Shown one piece after another: positions 62,316 through 64,000 of a stretch of 64,000 nt of DNA. A program made the position numbers and the translations under genes. The notes under the pieces are model-generated. The model was not told the DNA's origin. It made no database searches and worked only from the letters and a program-made list of their open reading frames with translations. The number at the start of each line of letters is the position of its first letter. The first letter of the stretch is position 1. The stretch is from Eunapius fragilis (lineage: Eukaryota; Porifera; Demospongiae; Spongillida; Spongillidae), in NCBI GenBank assembly GCA_963681505.1, contig OY811980.1, positions 8,003,118 to 8,067,117 on the forward strand. The letters are read 5' to 3'.

Positions 62316-62445
62316 TGTGCGTGCGTGTGTGTTGTGCGTGTGCGTGTGTGCGTGTGTGGGCGCGCATGCACGGAGGAAAGTATCAGGAACACTTACCGCC
62401 AGTTAAGATGGCTACGAGGAACACGATATGAAAGGCGCCGCTCAT
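49780..62445 (-). CDS. G6: receptor-type protein tyrosine phosphatase with two PTP domains
   Basis: Twenty-two exons: 62397-62445, 61838-62128, 61440-61781, 61055-61384, 60739-60918, 60583-60675, 59650-59946, 59417-59585, 55532-55710, 54936-55115, 54783-54871, 54592-54726, 54403-54531, 54020-54307, 51645-51794, 51461-51560, 51118-51191, 50934-51059, 50657-50797, 50391-50545, 50167-50302, 49780-49884. Sum 3738 bases, 1245 codons plus stop. The signal peptide [16 protein letters not shown] is unrelated to those of G4 and G5. Three Ig, two FN3, a membrane span and ITIM-like IIYSEI precede D1 ([21 protein letters not shown]) and D2 (KNRY, WPDNGRP, VCNDGMGRTG). Ig2 is the G3/G5 type but the FN3 exons are the G4 type, so it is a mosaic. 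The membrane/juxtamembrane intron is 3.7 kb, two minisatellite blocks around a foldback transposon; the intron after the D1 signature exon is 2.2 kb of tandem splice donors. Confidence 0.92.
50833..50929. repeat. (CA)n microsatellite in G6 intron
   Basis: About 48 CA units with one CG interruption, directly beside the donor of the [12 protein letters not shown] exon. Confidence 0.92.
51345..51450. repeat. 30-bp repeat in G6 D2 intron, short array
   Basis: Four units of the G4 repeat (GGTGTAGGAGGAGGTTAGAG), ending a few bases from the donor of the KNRY exon. This intron gives the empty site for the G4 MITE. Confidence 0.88.
51855..52110. repeat. CACCATCACCTACCACCAGC repeat in G6 intron
   Basis: Imperfect units of 30 to 45 bases next to the splice-donor array; a shorter version is in G4. 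Confidence 0.75.
52137..54019. repeat. Tandem splice-donor minisatellite of G6 (30-bp unit, about 63 copies)
   Basis: The array starts at the donor of the D1 signature exon (54019) and runs for 1.9 kb. Nearly every unit keeps, on the gene strand, ACCTTGGTAAGCATGTGATG: the last codons of the exon followed by a consensus GTAAGC donor. Variation includes GTTAGC at some units (plus-strand GCTAACC) and T/C changes in the ATGTGATGG part. The plus strand is open for about 700 codons here only because the unit is ten codons long. Confidence 0.94.
55120..55480. repeat. GGA-rich purine tract in G6 intron
   Basis: About 360 bases of nearly pure purine on the plus strand. On the transcript it is a pyrimidine tract ending just upstream of the acceptor of the first D1 exon (55115). 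Mirror-symmetric purine tracts of this length can form triplex DNA. Confidence 0.9.
55722..56213. repeat. 27-bp minisatellite, left block, G6
   Basis: About 18 units of the CACACATGATGGTAAGATGG repeat. The array continues after the transposon at 58894. Confidence 0.93.
56214..58893. mobile_element. 2.68-kb foldback transposon in the G6 minisatellite
   Basis: Ends read GTACGGTGGCTCGGTAGGTC and its near-perfect complement. The arms are about 1.22 kb (56214-57436) and 1.33 kb (57559-58893), with a unique centre of only about 120 bases. Each arm has 21-bp subterminal tandem repeats (GAGCAAAATTGCGTACGGTCC; about 7 left, 10 right) and GT/CA microsatellites of unequal length. A 5-bp duplication, ACATG, flanks it (56209-56213 and 58894-58898). 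No transposase frame is seen, so it is non-autonomous. Long inverted arms with internal tandem repeats recall foldback-type DNA transposons; the exact family is unassigned. Confidence 0.85.
56881..56970. repeat. (GT)n in the left arm of the foldback element
   Basis: About 44 GT units; the matching place in the right arm (58031-58068) has only about 19 CA units. This accounts for part of the arm difference. Confidence 0.9.
58894..59400. repeat. 27-bp minisatellite, right block, G6
   Basis: About 18 further units of the same repeat as at 55722-56213, ending next to the donor of the membrane exon. Some units carry CACACATGACGGTAAG, a variant not obvious in the left block. Confidence 0.93.
59985..60240. 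repeat. ATGTAACCATGGTAACCCAC repeat in G6 FN3 intron
   Basis: Six to seven units of about 42 bases (TAGCACTAGCTACACATGTG followed by ATGTAACCATGGTAAC) lie in the intron between the two FN3 domains. G4 has about three units at 31495-31590. Confidence 0.8.
62239..62308. repeat. (GT)n microsatellite in G6 first intron
   Basis: About 35 GT units between the signal-peptide exon and the first Ig exon. Confidence 0.92.
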
Positions 62446-64000
62446 GTTTGTTTCATCGCTGTGATAGTCAAGTTATTAATAATTAATGTACATGTGATCC
62501 GCGACGCGACGCGACAGTACCCACGGGAAAAATTATGGCGTATGATTATTTTATCGACTCGCCTGTGCGCCTCGTTCCCAGGCCATATATGTTCTGTTGG
62601 CACCAGCGCTGCTGAGATGGTAAGGATGATGTGTTGTCAGTTGTGCCAACCTTTTCTCATATCTTATTTTGAAGGCAGTTACAGTTCAAAGCTTGCTCAC
62701 ATGGGACCCGTGCACCTCTATGTACATTTCTTGGTGACAGGCTAATAATAAGGTCAGTGATCACAAATATAATCAGTGCATTACCTGGAAAGGATCAGGT
62801 AAGGCCTAAGCCAGATATGGCCATTAGGTAAGGCCTAAGTAAGGATATGGCCATCAGGTAAGGCCGGATTACGTCATACTATTTTCGACCCCCCCCCCTT
62901 GTCACACATTATCCCATACTTAGGCCTTCCCTGATGGCCTTACTTTAATAGGTCTTACCTGATGGCCTTACTTAGGAGGCCTTCCCTGATGGCCTTACCT
63001 GATGGCCATACCTGATGGCCTTACCTGATGGCCTTACCTGATGGCCTTACCTGATGGCCTTACCTGATGGCCTTACCTGATGGCCTTACCTGATGGCCTT
63101 ACCTGATGGCCTTACCTGATGGCCTTACCTGATGGCCTTACCTGATGGCCATACCTGATGGCCTTACCTGATGGCCTTACCTGATGGCCATACCTGATTG
63201 CCTTACCTGATGGCCATATGGGGCAGTTCATAAATTACGTCACGCTGAAGAGTGTGATGAAGCATGACATCACTTACGCATGACATCACTTACGCATGAC
63301 ATCACTTACGCATGACAAATATTGGCTCCTGATTCAGTGATCTTAGACCATAATTACAGTGGCACGTGTTTGTAGGAGGTCATGTTATTTCATTGCTGTA
63401 AATCATAGTGGTCTGATTGTTCTTCGATTTTACTACAACCAGACATCTTTTGAAAGAAGTTCTCATTAATTAGGATGGCATGGAGCATTTAGATACCAGT
63501 TGTTGGTTCAACCCAGGGCTTAATAGTCTGCTTGTCTATCACGATGTAAAGGTTTTTGCAGAAGGTGACTTGTCCCCCATTGCACCCCAAGTGGCTATCA
63601 CCCACCATGCACATGTCATTTTATCTTAGTGGTTGTCCTCCACATGTGTACCAGAGGCCAGGACACAATCTTCTCTGGGTCATTCCATTCAGTCACCCTG
63701 GACCTGGTCACTGATGTGATCCAGCTCTCTCCACTTGCACAAAGCCTTGATCAAGTTATTAACTACACATGTATATATAGCGCTTTTATCAATGAACCCG
63801 AGAGGCTATGACCATGTTCTAATGTTTATTTATGGCTAGTCTTTGCGGCCCCTTGGGCTTTACCCTTGACTGCACAACCATTTACATGATCAGAAAAATC
63901 CAAATAATGCACACTACTATCATCCTCACAAAGGGCTTCTCTGTTGTGGCTCTAACACCTACATGCAAACATAGTATGGCTGTTGTTTACTGTAGCTAGA
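62446..64000. other. Right flank, upstream of G6
   Basis: No gene is recognised. It should contain the G6 promoter. It holds a 13-bp minisatellite (62936-63215), a single Harbinger-like end (63220-63248) and three copies of a 16-base CATGACATCACTTACG repeat (63262-63312). The plus strand from about 63530 to 63810 has long open stretches but no splice pattern or motif that I recognise. Confidence 0.55.
62936..63215. repeat. 13-bp minisatellite TTACCTGATGGCC
   Basis: About 20 tandem units. Immediately to the left (62795-62870) the same motif occurs in inverted orientation (GGTAAGGCCTAAG and ATGGCCATCAGGTAAGGC), enclosing a C-run. The minisatellite therefore seems to have grown from one arm of a small inverted-repeat element. 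Confidence 0.85.

Noticed and set aside
62428-62745. Plus-strand frame of 105 codons upstream of G6
   Set aside because: It overlaps the G6 first exon antisense and has no recognisable features.
63530-63811. Possible plus-strand exon in the right flank
   Set aside because: Open only in pieces, with no clear splice sites and no family that I recognise.

Overview
The window is eukaryotic and animal: every recognisable gene is split into many exons by short GT-AG introns, and it encodes receptor-type protein tyrosine phosphatases (RPTPs) with immunoglobulin (Ig) and fibronectin III (FN3) ectodomains. Compact introns, abundant small inverted-repeat transposons and a tandem RPTP family fit an invertebrate, perhaps a sponge. 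That placement is a guess from style, not proof.

Six RPTP genes lie head to tail on the minus strand: G1 (2063-8395), G2 (8694-14022), G3 (17494-21709), G4 (24460-34298), G5 (41740-47791) and G6 (49780-62445). I traced exons by eye from splice sites. The joined exons of G1, G2, G4, G5 and G6 are exact multiples of three and open from Met to stop (1230, 971, 1252, 967 and 1245 codons). G1, G4 and G6 have three Ig domains, two FN3 domains, one membrane span, an active-looking phosphatase domain D1 (WPD loop and [10 protein letters not shown]) and a membrane-distal D2 whose signature reads VCNDGMGRTG or LCNDGMGRTG, with the usual His lost. G2 and G5 (and the decayed G3) lack D1 and pass from the juxtamembrane region straight into D2, so they are receptor-like proteins with only the atypical domain. 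G3 has lost its first exon, one splice donor and its frame.

Between G4 and G5 lies an unrelated minus-strand gene (35666 to about 38684) with cysteine clusters like those found with KDZ transposases and a C-terminal PHD finger. A hAT transposase fragment lies at 40823-41068. The other intergenic stretches hold short inverted-repeat elements, two long hairpins, G/C runs and duplicated flanks. G3-G4 with upstream DNA and G5-G6 with upstream DNA look like a segmental duplication.

The most unusual feature is the introns. At the same intron positions in different paralogs, unrelated minisatellites have expanded. Several start at a 5' splice site, so that dozens of copies of the splice donor stand in a row (about 63 in G6, about 23 in G4). 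One such array in G6 is split by a 2.68-kb foldback transposon.
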